Shown here in pieces: positions 36,527 through 45,027 of a DNA stretch of 46,882 nt. The position numbers and the translations under genes are program-made. Within the stretch, counting starts at the first letter, position 1. Every line of letters starts with the position of its first letter. This DNA is from Thermodesulfobacterium hveragerdense DSM 12571 (GTDB lineage Bacteria; Desulfobacterota; Thermodesulfobacteria; Thermodesulfobacteriales; Thermodesulfobacteriaceae), in NCBI RefSeq assembly GCF_000423845.1, contig NZ_AUIT01000013.1, positions 1 through 46,882 on the forward strand, given 5' to 3'. The notes under the pieces are model-generated. The model searched no databases. It was not told where the DNA came from and worked only from the letters and a program-made list of their open reading frames with translations.

Positions 36527-36786
36527 ATTTCTTTTCTATTACATAATAACTTTAATTATCCTTGAATTATTATATTAAGCATATAAAGATTGTCTAATCT
36601 TTATAGTACATGTTAGAGCAAAAATATAGCTCTACAAGATGCAGAGATGCTTTTCTTTTTTCTGAGAGGATTGTTAGGTTTAAAAGGGCAACTCTTTCTT
36701 TTATTTATATTCAATTAAAAAAACACTACGGATTAAATCTGATGCCTATCTTACATTTTTTCTAACGTCGAGGAAAGGTTTAAAAT
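36527..36786. other. Intergenic stretch between the two-repeat gene and rho
   Basis: Besides the promoter and dyad at 36569-36605, it holds only a weak 51-codon plus-strand open frame (36610-36765, starting MLEQKYSSTRCRDAF), without a ribosome-binding site and with no recognised similarity, and a small hairpin TAGAGC...GCTCTA. No confident gene. Confidence 0.4.
36569..36596 (-). promoter_or_regulatory. Candidate promoter of the two-repeat gene, -35 inside a perfect dyad
   Basis: On the minus strand TAGACA (36591-36596) and TATAAT (36569-36574) are 16 nt apart, about 43 nt before the ATG at 36526. The -35 box is inside a perfect 10-bp inverted repeat, TATAAAGATT-GTCT-AATCTTTATA (36582-36605), which may be an operator. 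Confidence 0.5.
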
Positions 36787-36823
36787 AGGAAACCTTGGTA
36801 GGTGGTCCTGACCAAGGTTTCCT
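36787..36823 (-). terminator. Hairpin terminator downstream of rho
   Basis: A perfect 13-bp stem, AGGAAACCTTGGT against ACCAAGGTTTCCT, with an 11-nt loop. On the minus strand it is followed by ATTTTAAA, a weak T tract, and it lies just after the rho stop. It probably ends rho transcription; terminator strength is uncertain. Confidence 0.65.
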
Positions 36824-36829
36824 GTCGAT

Positions 36830-38164
36830 TTACTGATTCATTTTGCTTAGAAAGTCTTGGTTGCTTGAGGTGTCTTTCATCTTTTCGATAAGGAACTCCA
36901 TACATTCTACTGAAGAGAGAGGCGAGAGAACCTTCCTTAATAACCAGACCTTGTGAAGAATATCAGGAGGTAATAAAAGTTCTTCTTTTCTTGTACCACT
37001 AAGATGGATGTCTATGGCAGGCCAGATCCTTCTATCAGCCAAGCGCCTATCTAAGACTATTTCCATGTTACCTGTACCTTTAAACTCTTCGAAGATTACT
37101 TCATCCATACGGCTTCCTGTATCTATAAGACAGGTGGCGATGATAGTGAGGCTACCTCCTTCTTCTATGTTTCTTGCAGCTCCAAAGAACCTTTTGGGCT
37201 TGTGTAAGGCGTTGGCATCAATTCCTCCTGAAAGAAGTTTTCCGCTTGAAGGAACTACCACGTTATAAGCCCTGGTTAAACGGGTAAGACTGTCAAGTAA
37301 GATTACCACGTCATATTTACACTCAACCAATCTTTTAGCCTTTTCTATAACAATTTCTGCTACTTGAGTGTGCTTTTGAGGTGGTTCATCAAAGGTAGAG
37401 CTTACGATCTCAGCCTTAGGAACTATTCTCTGCATTTCTGTTACTTCTTCAGGTCTTTCGTCTATCAAAAGGATTATTAAATGTACATCGGGATAATTAG
37501 TTACTATTCCATTGGCGATATTCTGCAACAAAACCGTTTTTCCTGTTCTCGGAGGTGCAACGATAAGACCTCTTTGTCCTTTTCCTATAGGAACGAATAA
37601 GTCTATAATCCTGGTTGAAAGATTATCTGGGGTGGTTTCTAACCTAAGCCATTGGTTAGGATGGATAGGGGTAAGATGGTCAAAAGGGGTTCTGGTTCTA
37701 ACTATTTCTGGTGAAAGATAGTTAACTCTTTCTACCTTGGCTAAAGCAAAATATTTTTCCCCTTCTTTAGGTTGTCTGATGTAACCAAAGATCGTATCAC
37801 CAGTTTTTAGACCAAACTTTCTTATTTGTGGAGGAGAAACGTAGATGTCTTCAGAACTTGGAAGATAATTATAGTCGTTAAACCGTAAAAAACCAAAACC
37901 TTCTGATAAAACTTCTAAGACGCCTTCTACGATGATTTCTACACCTTTATTAAGCAAGGTACTTATGATGTTGTAGATTACATCAGATTTTTTATAGTAG
38001 TTATAGATGTTTTCTATGTTTAATTGTTCTCCTATAGAATAAAGTTCCGTAAGGTTTTTTCTCCTAAGTTCTGAAAGATAGATTGGGCTACCTAATTCTT
38101 CAAGAACTTTCTCTACACTGTCTTCTGAAGGAACGATACTTTTTCCTTTTTGGATCTCTTCCAT
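36830..38164 (-). CDS. rho: Transcription termination factor Rho
   Basis: Rho is a hexameric RNA-dependent helicase that ends transcription of untranslated RNA. The product has the N-terminal helical domain ([19 protein letters not shown]), the cold-shock-like RNA-binding domain ([23 protein letters not shown]), and the ATPase core with Walker [12 protein letters not shown], Walker [17 protein letters not shown], and the Q and R loops ([22 protein letters not shown]). The ATG at 38164 is preferred over an upstream TTG because AAAGGAG lies seven bases before it; this gives 444 residues. It stands alone on the minus strand, 121 nt downstream of tRNA-Asn. Confidence 0.97.
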   Translation of the reverse strand: MEEIQKGKSIVPSEDSVEKVLEELGSPIYLSELRRKNLTELYSIGEQLNIENIYNYYKKSDVIYNIISTLLNKGVEIIVEGVLEVLSEGFGFLRFNDYNYLPSSEDIYVSPPQIRKFGLKTGDTIFGYIRQPKEGEKYFALAKVERVNYLSPEIVRTRTPFDHLTPIHPNQWLRLETTPDNLSTRIIDLFVPIGKGQRGLIVAPPRTGKTVLLQNIANGIVTNYPDVHLIILLIDERPEEVTEMQRIVPKAEIVSSTFDEPPQKHTQVAEIVIEKAKRLVECKYDVVILLDSLTRLTRAYNVVVPSSGKLLSGGIDANALHKPKRFFGAARNIEEGGSLTIIATCLIDTGSRMDEVIFEEFKGTGNMEIVLDRRLADRRIWPAIDIHLSGTRKEELLLPPDILHKVWLLRKVLSPLSSVECMEFLIEKMKDTSSNQDFLSKMNQ

Positions 38165-38285
38165 CGGCAAACTCCTTTGATTTAAATTTTAGACAAAAAT
38201 TTTTTAGACATCTAAAGAAACCTAATGGTGGAATTTTAGATTAATTCAAAGATAGATTCTCACAAGTTTTAAAAATTAAAATAAG

Positions 38286-38358
38286 CTCCCCGGGCAGGAC
38301 TCGAACCTGCAGCCTATGGGTTAACAGCCCACCGCTCTGCCGATTGAGCTACCGGGGA
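38286..38358 (-). tRNA. tRNA-Asn (anticodon GTT)
   Basis: The minus strand folds as a full cloverleaf: acceptor TCCCCGG/CCGGGGA, D arm GCTC...GAGC, anticodon stem GTGGG/CCCAT with loop CTGTTAA (anticodon GTT), a five-base variable region AGGCT, and T arm GCAGG/CCTGC with TTCGAGT. The discriminator base is G. The 3' CCA is not encoded, so a CCA-adding enzyme must supply it. It lies upstream of rho on the same strand. Confidence 0.97.
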
Positions 38359-38379
38359 ATATTTTATGAGATATTCATA

Positions 38380-38407
38380 AAAATAAAATAAAATCATATT
38401 TTGTCAA
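38380..38407 (-). promoter_or_regulatory. Candidate promoter of tRNA-Asn
   Basis: On the minus strand a perfect TTGACA (38402-38407) and TATTTT (38380-38385) are 16 nt apart, with transcription expected to start some 15 nt before the mature tRNA. Confidence 0.6.
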
Positions 38408-38452
38408 GGCCCTCAAGAGGTCTAATGTTAAAATTTTTCAATCATTTGAGGT

Positions 38453-39196
38453 TTAATAACAGGATAAAACCACATAGGCAGAAAGTTCTACTGTTTGTTC
38501 TTGTTTGGGGCTTGGAGGCTCTATCGTCGTTTTTTCTTCAGAAAAACTTCTAATAAAAGAGGCTTTTGGGATGACGATGCCTTCACTGCGCTGGTCAAGG
38601 TTTAGGGTAGTGATGTGACAAGATTTATTAAGGGTTGTAGAAACCTTTTCGGCAAATTTTATAGCTTTGGTTATTAAGGTTAATTTTAACTCTTCTGTAA
38701 TGGTTTCCAGGTCTTTTTCTGTTATCGTCCAGTAAGTGTTGGTTACAGAAAAATCAAGTTTATCACCATACATCTTTTTAGCCTCTTCAAACATAGAGTA
38801 AACCTTGGTTTGTTCGTTGGGATCTTTTAGCTCAAAAACATAAGAAAGGAAGCCCTTATAACCATAGCATACTTGTTTATCCTTTATCCATTGACAGTTT
38901 TTGTATATATTGTACCTTCCTCCCTGGTATTTTACCCCTAAGTCCTTCACTTTTTTGTCTATCGTACCTAAAAGGTTTATGACTTCTATCTCCTTAGGTA
39001 AAGGTTGGGTAGATGCTTCAACAGCAAGCTTCAACACGTTCGGTATGATTTCCTTTTTTTCTTTAAGTGAGGTTGAAACAGTCGTGATCTTAGTATGACT
39101 ACTTTTAGTTTCTGCGTAAACTAATCCCTGGTTTAAGAGAAAGGTCCCCCAAGCTATTACCACCAAAATTATCATTGACAAGCCTTTTTTATCCAT
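38453..39196 (-). CDS. Secreted SIMPL-domain (DUF541-like) protein
   Basis: An N-terminal signal peptide is clear (KKGLSMIILVVIAWGTFLL, cleavage near VYAET), so the mature protein is periplasmic or exported. The mature part has a central CQWIKDKQVCYGYKGFLSYVFELKD segment and a helical AIKFAEKVSTTLN region, and ends LSAYVVLSCY. This resembles SIMPL/DUF541 proteins, whose function is poorly known (linked to stress tolerance and outer-membrane quality in some species). The 247-residue length fits. AAGGAGGG precedes the ATG at 39196. The gene stands alone. Confidence 0.6.
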   Translation of the reverse strand: MDKKGLSMIILVVIAWGTFLLNQGLVYAETKSSHTKITTVSTSLKEKKEIIPNVLKLAVEASTQPLPKEIEVINLLGTIDKKVKDLGVKYQGGRYNIYKNCQWIKDKQVCYGYKGFLSYVFELKDPNEQTKVYSMFEEAKKMYGDKLDFSVTNTYWTITEKDLETITEELKLTLITKAIKFAEKVSTTLNKSCHITTLNLDQRSEGIVIPKASFIRSFSEEKTTIEPPSPKQEQTVELSAYVVLSCY

Positions 39197-39234
39197 CCTT
39201 CCCTCCTTATCCTCTGATGGTAAGCTTTTATAAC

Positions 39235-39263
39235 ATTTTGAAATTAAAACCTCTTTTTGTCAA
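39235..39263 (-). promoter_or_regulatory. Candidate promoter of the SIMPL-type gene
   Basis: On the minus strand a perfect TTGACA (39258-39263) is 17 nt from CAAAAT (39235-39240). The -10 box is weak. It lies in the divergent region shared with the phosphatase gene at 39335. Confidence 0.4.
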
Positions 39264-39334
39264 CCTATCGATTAGTAATAAAAATAAGGAAGGCGTCTTG
39301 TAATTTTGGAAGATTATAATATTTTTTATTTATA

Positions 39335-40540
39335 ATGGATTGGATAAAGCTGATAGACCCTCTAAAAAATCTGGTTTTAGAAGTTGGCAGTTTTCAAAAA
39401 CAAGCTTATTTTTCTTCGGTTGAGGTTTTTCATAAGGAAAAAATAGATCTGGTAACCTCTGTTGACCTTAAGTCTGAGGAAAAGCTTAAAGATGGCTTAA
39501 AACGAATTTTTCCTTTTGCCTCTATTTTAGCCGAAGAAAGTTATCATCCTCAACAAGATTTGCCCGAGGTTTTTTGGTTGGTTGACCCGTTAGACGGTAC
39601 CACCAACTTTGCTCATCGCCTTCCTTGGTTTGCCATTTCTGTGGCTTTAATGCAAGGGGAAACCCCTGTTTTAGGGATGGTTTATAATCCGATGACAGAA
39701 GAGCTTTTTTATGCAGTACGAGGTCAAGGGGCCTACCTAAACGGCAATGCTATTAGAGTTTCTTCGGCAGATAATCTGCTATCCTCACTTTTATGTACTG
39801 GTTTTCCTGTATCTAAAATCATGGATAGTCCTGATTTGTTTATCCTTTTGTTTAAAGAGTTTATGACGAAATGTCAGGGGGTTAGACGCTTTGGTTCTGC
39901 TGCTCTTGATTTGGCATACGTTGCCTGTGGGAGGTATGAAGGGTTTTGGGAACCTTATCTTAAACCCTGGGATACTGCAGCTGGAATCCTTCTTGTGGAA
40001 GAGGCAGGAGGTAAGGTTACAGACTATTTAGGTAACCCTTACCATCCTTTCCTAAACACCATAGTGGCTTCAAACAGTCATATTCATCAAGCCATGATAG
40101 AGATAACCTCAAAATACCATCCAGATACCTTTAAACCTTATAAAAACCCCTTTCCTACGGTAGATATTATCATTAAGTTTGCAGACGGGATTGTGTTAAT
40201 CTATAGAAAAAATTCCCCTCAGGGATGGGCATTACCTGGAGGTTTTGTAGACTATGGAGAATCCCTTGAACAGGCAGCGATAAGAGAGGCTAAGGAAGAG
40301 ACTAATTTAGACATAGAGCTCGAATATCTTCTTGGTTGTTATTCAAGTCCTAACAGAGACCCAAGGTTTCATACTATTTCTACAGTATTTGTGGCTAAAG
40401 GGAAAGGAATGCTTAAAGGAATGGATGATGCTAAAGAGGCACAAGTGTTTAAGTTAGAAAAAATTCCCTGGGATTCTTTGGTTTTTGACCATGCACAGAT
40501 ACTTAGAGATTTTTTAAAAAGAGAAAAAGAGGAATTTTAG
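39335..40540 (+). CDS. Inositol monophosphatase family protein fused to a Nudix hydrolase
   Basis: Residues 1 to about 265 are an IMPase/SuhB domain. Metal ligands are present in ILAEES (Glu) and [17 protein letters not shown] (DPLDGTTN), and the C-terminal motif [20 protein letters not shown] is intact. From about residue 275 a Nudix domain follows, with the box [25 protein letters not shown] matching GX5EX7REUXEEXGU except at the final Gly. Substrates cannot be told: inositol-1-phosphate, fructose-1,6-bisphosphate or similar, and a nucleoside diphosphate derivative. The ATG has no Shine-Dalgarno; TATAAT at 39315-39320 would put the transcript start only about 8 nt upstream. A GGDEF gene overlaps the stop by one base. 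Confidence 0.88.
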   Translation: MDWIKLIDPLKNLVLEVGSFQKQAYFSSVEVFHKEKIDLVTSVDLKSEEKLKDGLKRIFPFASILAEESYHPQQDLPEVFWLVDPLDGTTNFAHRLPWFAISVALMQGETPVLGMVYNPMTEELFYAVRGQGAYLNGNAIRVSSADNLLSSLLCTGFPVSKIMDSPDLFILLFKEFMTKCQGVRRFGSAALDLAYVACGRYEGFWEPYLKPWDTAAGILLVEEAGGKVTDYLGNPYHPFLNTIVASNSHIHQAMIEITSKYHPDTFKPYKNPFPTVDIIIKFADGIVLIYRKNSPQGWALPGGFVDYGESLEQAAIREAKEETNLDIELEYLLGCYSSPNRDPRFHTISTVFVAKGKGMLKGMDDAKEAQVFKLEKIPWDSLVFDHAQILRDFLKREKEEF

Positions 40541-41433
40541 TGAAGTTAGCTAAGTGGTTAGATTTAATAAAGACAGAGCTTAAAGAGAATCCAAAAATTT
40601 TAGTTTATGATCAGGGAAAAGAAGTAACCTTTTTTTTGGAAGAAGTTTTAGAGACCTATAAGGTGGAAATAACAAGTGTTGAAAGGTTAGAGTTTTTTAA
40701 AGAAGAAACTTTTCAATTGGTGGTGTTGGTGGGGAGAGGAGGGGAAGATCTTTCGTTTCTTCTAAACAAAGTTACAGAATTCTATAAAGAATCTAAGGTG
40801 TGTGTGGTTTTAAACTTTTTAAAAGAGGAAGATATAGCCCGTTATTTTGACTTAGGGGCAGATGAGGTTATTTTTAAACCTTTTAGTATAAACGAACTTA
40901 AAGCCAGGTTGGCTAAACTGTTTAAAGAATATTACCTGGATAAAAAGATAAAGCGTTTTTTGATAGAAGACCCTTTGACAGGGGTTTATAACAGGAGGTT
41001 CTTTGAAGAAAAACTGAGAGAAGAAGCCTATAAAGCCCTTAGACAGAGACATTCCCTTAGTTTAATGATGATAGACCTTGACAACTTTAAATGGTATAAC
41101 GATAATCTTGGGCATAAAGAGGGAGATGCTTTGCTAAAGTTGGTAGGAGAAACGCTTTTAAATAGTGTAAGAGCAGGGGTAGACCTGGTTTTTAGATATG
41201 GAGGAGATGAGTTTGTTATCCTTTTACCCTATACTACCAAAGAGCAAGCCGCCCAGGTAGCTGAAAGGATTAAGAAAAACTGGGAGAGGTATAACATTCC
41301 TAATGTTAGGATTTCTATTGGTATTGCTCAGTTAGAAGATAAGGAAGATTTAAAAAGGTCTATAGAAAATATACTTGCAACGGCAGATGCTTTGATGTAT
41401 TCTGAAAAGAAAGCTAATAAAAATTCAGTTTAA
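40540..41433 (+). CDS. GGDEF-domain diguanylate cyclase with degenerate receiver domain
   Basis: The C-terminal domain (about residues 140-290) is a GGDEF domain: DPLTGVYNRRFFEEKL, MMIDLDNFKWYND and FRYGGDEFVILL have all residues expected for c-di-GMP synthesis. The canonical RxxD inhibitory site is not in register (RAGVD), so product feedback may be lost. The N-terminal 120 residues resemble a response-regulator receiver (KILVYDQGKEVTFFLEEVL, EVIFKPFSINELKARL) but lack an Asp at the phosphorylation position (FQLVVLVGRGG). The GTG start overlaps the stop of the phosphatase-Nudix gene (TAGTG), so both are coupled. The stop overlaps that of the convergent RNase gene. Confidence 0.88.
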   Translation: MKLAKWLDLIKTELKENPKILVYDQGKEVTFFLEEVLETYKVEITSVERLEFFKEETFQLVVLVGRGGEDLSFLLNKVTEFYKESKVCVVLNFLKEEDIARYFDLGADEVIFKPFSINELKARLAKLFKEYYLDKKIKRFLIEDPLTGVYNRRFFEEKLREEAYKALRQRHSLSLMMIDLDNFKWYNDNLGHKEGDALLKLVGETLLNSVRAGVDLVFRYGGDEFVILLPYTTKEQAAQVAERIKKNWERYNIPNVRISIGIAQLEDKEDLKRSIENILATADALMYSEKKANKNSV

Positions 41434-43421
41434 TCAAGTTTCAGCCTCAACACCTCTAATCTGGGGTTGACCTTTTCTATTTTAACGATTATTTCTTGCC
41501 CAGGATTAAGGTTTTCTTTGAACCCTATCAGGTCTCCTGTAAGGTTAAAATCAACCAAGTATACCTTAGCCCTTTTGTTTTGTACCTGCAAAACCAGACC
41601 TTTTAAAGGTTGGTCTTTAACCTGGGTTTGCAAGTATTTAAGTAGAAAATATTTTTCTCTTTTGTTTTGAAGAAAGGTTGCTCTTTGAAGGTTAGTTTGC
41701 AATTCTGGTAGAATTTGGTTCAGTTCCTTTTCTGAAAGGGGAGGGGTACCAGCAATAAGGGCTTTCAATTGGTATTGGTTTACCAAGTCTGCAAACCTTC
41801 TTATCGGAGAAGACAAGGTCGCATAAGCTTCAAGCCCTAACCCAGAATGATATTCTGGGAAAAGAGAGAGCTCAGATTTTGCAAGATATCTTAGTTGAAG
41901 AAGTTTAAGATAAAGGCTTTCCTCAAAGTTTTCTATTATTTCTGCAGGTTTAGGTTGAGAACGAAAAATTCCAGGAATTTGATTTTGTTGAAGTAGTTTG
42001 GCTCCTAAGTAGTTCGTGAGAACCATGGCTTCAGCCACCAACATCCTGGCAGGGGTCATTTCTATCTTGAAAACCGAGATGGTCCCATCCTCAGCTACCT
42101 TAACCTCAACTTCAGGCAAAAAGATGGCAAGAGCTCCATTTTCATCTCTTTTTCGTTTAAACTGCATAAAAAGATGATAAAGTTTTTGCCAGAAAAGTTC
42201 TCCAGAACTGAGATATGAGTCTACCTCTTTATAAGTAAGTCTCTTTTTTACCTTAATAAGAGAGGAGGTGGCTTTAAATTCTTTAAGCTCTCCGTCTTTT
42301 TGCAGGTAAATCTTAAAGGTTAAGGCAGGTCTTATTTCTCCTTGTTTTAGACTAAATTTTTCATGAGAAAGAGAAAACGGTAGCATAGGGATGATTTTTT
42401 CAGGAAGATAAAGGGTTAACGTTCTTTCTAAAGCACTATTCCAAAGAGGGGTTCCAGGTTTGATAAATCCAGCCACATCTGCGATATGGACATAAACTAA
42501 ATATCCCTCTTCTGTCTCCTCAAAACTTAGGGCATCATCAAAGTCCTCTGTGTCTTCAGCGTCTATGGTGAAAGTGCCTAAATGGGTTAAGTCTTCTCTG
42601 GGTTCATCATCTAATGAGGAACGAGAAATCTCTTCTGCCTGTTTTATTTCTTCCAAACTAAAGTCTAAAGGAAACTTTGTTTTTAAAAACTCTACGTTTT
42701 CGTCTTCGTCAAACAGGTTTAGTCTAACTAACAGGTCGAAAATCTGATTTTGTTCCTTAATTTCTGTCTTCTCTAAAACGTCTTTAATCATCTTTCCTGA
42801 GGGACTCTGCTCTTCCCATAAAAAATAGTCTTTTAAAGCAGTTCCCCAAAACTCTATGGTTTCTTGGTCAAACTTTTCTATAGATCCTGATTTTAGAGAT
42901 TTTATAAACTCTATACCTTGGTTTATTTTTTTTAATCTTTCGAGTTCTTTTTCTCTCCTATGGATTTCCCTTTCTACTTCGTCTCGAGGCATTATTTCTA
43001 CTTGGTTAGGTGCCTTTAACCTGAAATAGAGTTTAGCCTCGCAGACCTTTCGTAAAAAACCTGCGATTTCGTCTTCTTCTGGTACTTTTCCAAGAAAAAG
43101 TTCCACCAGGTCTTTAGCTAAAAAGTCTCCCCCTTCATCAACCACCACTTCCCAAAGTTCTTTTAAGTTAAAAGTATCCTTTAGTTTTTCTCTTTTTTCA
43201 TGTTTTTCTTTGAGGACAGTTCCTACCTGGGTTAGGTCTTTTAATGAGATAGATTTTTCTTCAAAGGATATTAAAGCGTGGTAGTTGATGGTCTCTTCTT
43301 TGCCAGAAGGTAAGACCACATGAAGGCGTTTGCCTTTTACATCTTTAACGTAAGCGGTAGTTGTTTTTTCTCGATAGAAGATATCTACTATCTTATTTTT
43401 TAAAAAAATAAGGTCCATCAC
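41430..43421 (-). CDS. RNase II-family (RNB) exoribonuclease
   Basis: This protein is a 3'-5' exoribonuclease of the RNase II/R family. The catalytic centre is the RNB domain, TIDAEDTEDFDDALSFEET, with the Asp cluster that binds magnesium, and the C-terminal YATLSSPIRRFADLVNQYQLK carries the conserved Arg residues. A basic N-terminal part and a short S1-like end (PLKGLVLQVQNKRAKVYLVDF) flank it. At 663 residues it is nearer RNase II than RNase R, and the cold-shock domains look reduced. Its ATG overlaps the hisA stop (ATGA), and it is the last gene of a lipoprotein-hisA-RNB cluster. Confidence 0.9.
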   Translation of the reverse strand: MMDLIFLKNKIVDIFYREKTTTAYVKDVKGKRLHVVLPSGKEETINYHALISFEEKSISLKDLTQVGTVLKEKHEKREKLKDTFNLKELWEVVVDEGGDFLAKDLVELFLGKVPEEDEIAGFLRKVCEAKLYFRLKAPNQVEIMPRDEVEREIHRREKELERLKKINQGIEFIKSLKSGSIEKFDQETIEFWGTALKDYFLWEEQSPSGKMIKDVLEKTEIKEQNQIFDLLVRLNLFDEDENVEFLKTKFPLDFSLEEIKQAEEISRSSLDDEPREDLTHLGTFTIDAEDTEDFDDALSFEETEEGYLVYVHIADVAGFIKPGTPLWNSALERTLTLYLPEKIIPMLPFSLSHEKFSLKQGEIRPALTFKIYLQKDGELKEFKATSSLIKVKKRLTYKEVDSYLSSGELFWQKLYHLFMQFKRKRDENGALAIFLPEVEVKVAEDGTISVFKIEMTPARMLVAEAMVLTNYLGAKLLQQNQIPGIFRSQPKPAEIIENFEESLYLKLLQLRYLAKSELSLFPEYHSGLGLEAYATLSSPIRRFADLVNQYQLKALIAGTPPLSEKELNQILPELQTNLQRATFLQNKREKYFLLKYLQTQVKDQPLKGLVLQVQNKRAKVYLVDFNLTGDLIGFKENLNPGQEIIVKIEKVNPRLEVLRLKLD

Positions 43422-44140
43422 TCCGCAAGTAGCAAGGCCTCTTTGAGGTTTAACGTGCCTTCATAAAGGGCTCTCCCGGTTATAACCCCCATCAATCCTG
43501 AATTTTCATAAGGTTTTAATTTTTGGATATCTTCTAAAGTGGAAACCCCTCCTGCTAAGATGATAGGATGTTCTGAAACCTGTAGTGCCTTTTCTAATCT
43601 ATCTACTTCTACTCCTTTTTGGGTACCATCTCGTTCGATAAGGGTTAAAATAATCCCAAAAAGCTTAAGACCTTTTAGATTTCTTATAAAATCCAAATAG
43701 TTTACCTCCGATGTTTCCAACCATCCTGCTATGGCTACCTTTTCACCTTTTACGTCTACACTTACGATTATTTTTTGAGGATATTGACTGGATAAGGTTT
43801 TTAACCAATCAACCGAAGAGACAGCTTTAGTTCCTAAAATGACCTGAGAGACCCCATTTTTTAGATAGGTCTCTACATCTTCTTTTGTTCTTATCCCTCC
43901 TCCTACCTGAACAGGGATGTCAAGACTTTGGGCAATTTTTATCACCAGGTCTTGATGGACTGGTTTCCCTTCTTTGGCTCCATCAAGGTCTACTATATGA
44001 AGCCTCTTAGCCCCTTGTTGCCTGAAAAATCGGGCATATTCCTCAGGGTTTTCTCCGTATACTTTAGTTTTTTCATAATTTCCCTGAAAAAGCCTTACTA
44101 CCTTATGATTTCTTAGGTCAATAGCCGGTATTACCAACAT
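43418..44140 (-). CDS. hisA: ProFAR isomerase HisA (histidine biosynthesis)
   Basis: HisA converts ProFAR to PRFAR in the fourth step of histidine synthesis. It is a TIM barrel of two half-barrels: catalytic Asp8 in IPAIDLRNHKVVRLFQG, the VQVGGGIRTKEDVETYL phosphate site, VSVDVKG with the second catalytic Asp, and PIILAGGVSTLEDI. Length 240 is standard. No other his gene is adjacent; it is between a lipoprotein gene (3 nt upstream) and the RNB gene (4-nt overlap), so the pathway is scattered in this genome. Confidence 0.96.
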   Translation of the reverse strand: MLVIPAIDLRNHKVVRLFQGNYEKTKVYGENPEEYARFFRQQGAKRLHIVDLDGAKEGKPVHQDLVIKIAQSLDIPVQVGGGIRTKEDVETYLKNGVSQVILGTKAVSSVDWLKTLSSQYPQKIIVSVDVKGEKVAIAGWLETSEVNYLDFIRNLKGLKLFGIILTLIERDGTQKGVEVDRLEKALQVSEHPIILAGGVSTLEDIQKLKPYENSGLMGVITGRALYEGTLNLKEALLLAE

Positions 44141-44143
44141 TTT

Positions 44144-44794
44144 TTACCTCTTGGCACCAGGAAATTTTTGTAAAAGAAGTTCAATTCCATTTTCAGCCAG
44201 TTCCTTAGCGGTAAGCCATTTGATTTTTTTGTAGATTTTAAGGTTTAATAGGTTTTCACTCAAAGGCTTTTGGGTCTCGTCAAACATTTCTGCCCAGACA
44301 ATCTTTCCTGAAGAACCATCGTAAAGTACCAAGATAAAGGCCACACTTGCTGGCTCGTTTACAGAAAAACCACTCCCTTGTCTTTCCTGATAGCGATAAA
44401 TCCTTCCGTAAAGGATGGTATCTACTCCAGTTTTTGAAGCTAACATTCTAATAAATTCAGGAAAACTTTGGCTTTCGGCAACTGTTTCTGAAATTAAAGT
44501 TTCCGCCTCTTGAGGAGTAAGAGGCCTAAACTGATAAGGAAGGTTGACAGTTTGCAATCGTTTTCTTAATACTTGGTTAAGGGTTTCTGAAGCTGACATT
44601 TGGATGGGGCCTGAAATTATTCCTTTGAAAGGTACTATGAAAATTTCTCTTTGTTCTGGGTTGAAAGACTCAAAGGGAAGAACTAAAACGGTTTTAAAAG
44701 AGGTAGTCGTAGATTTGGTTTGAGGAGGTGAAGTTGCACAGCCTCCACACATTAAAACCAAACATAACCCGAGGCAAAAAAGAAAATTTTTCAT
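44144..44794 (-). CDS. Putative lipoprotein
   Basis: The N-terminus KNFLFCLGLCLVLMCGGCATS is a lipoprotein signal with lipobox MCGGC; Cys19 would be acylated and the protein anchored to a membrane. The mature part begins with a Ser/Thr-rich linker, then VLVLPFESFNPEQ, a helical LNQVLRKRLQ segment, GVDTILYGRIYRYQERQGS and FILVLYDGSSGKIVWAEMFDE. This alternation resembles small outer-membrane lipoproteins of the CsgG/LpoB/GNA1162 type, but I cannot name the family. Length is 216. A GCGAGG site precedes the ATG. The first gene of the hisA-RNB cluster. Confidence 0.7.
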   Translation of the reverse strand: MKNFLFCLGLCLVLMCGGCATSPPQTKSTTTSFKTVLVLPFESFNPEQREIFIVPFKGIISGPIQMSASETLNQVLRKRLQTVNLPYQFRPLTPQEAETLISETVAESQSFPEFIRMLASKTGVDTILYGRIYRYQERQGSGFSVNEPASVAFILVLYDGSSGKIVWAEMFDETQKPLSENLLNLKIYKKIKWLTAKELAENGIELLLQKFPGAKR

Positions 44795-44820
44795 AAAAAA
44801 ACCTCGCAGTTAATTTTTAG

Positions 44821-44856
44821 TGTTATACATGTATTATAACATACTAAACTAGTTTA
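44821..44856. promoter_or_regulatory. Two adjacent dyads over the promoter of the lipoprotein gene
   Basis: TGTTATA-N7-TATAACA (44821-44841) and the perfect palindrome TAAACTAGTTTA (44845-44856) lie side by side. On the minus strand the first contains TATAAT, a likely -10 box for the lipoprotein-hisA-RNB cluster, so a repressor could bind here. The regulator is unknown. Confidence 0.45.
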
Positions 44857-44960
44857 TCCACTAAAACGAAAAAACAAAAGGGTAGTAAACCTGAACACAC
44901 CAACCATGGTTAGATTGATTAGAAAGCTTCGTTTAAGGTATTAAAAAATAAAACTTCAAG

Positions 44961-44990
44961 TTGACGAAAAGGAGTTTTTTTTAATATATT
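44961..44990 (+). promoter_or_regulatory. Candidate promoter of the purine permease gene
   Basis: TTGACG (44961-44966) and TATATT (44985-44990) are 18 nt apart, about 38 nt before the ATG at 45028. AGGAG at 45021-45025 is the binding site. I looked for a purine riboswitch in this leader and see none; it is too short. Confidence 0.6.
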
Positions 44991-45027
44991 TGCATTATAT
45001 TTTCAAAAAAATAAAGGTTTAGGAGAT

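Noticed and set aside
36610-36765. 51-codon plus-strand frame between the two-repeat gene and rho
   Set aside because: No ribosome-binding site, no recognised similarity, short; reported only as part of the intergenic entry.
41422-41440. Missing terminator between the convergent GGDEF and RNB genes
   Set aside because: The stop codons overlap, so no room exists; convergent overlap is common and needs no special explanation.
44880-45027. Purine riboswitch upstream of the NCS2 permease
   Set aside because: The leader after the promoter is only about 30 nt, and no three-way junction core is seen.
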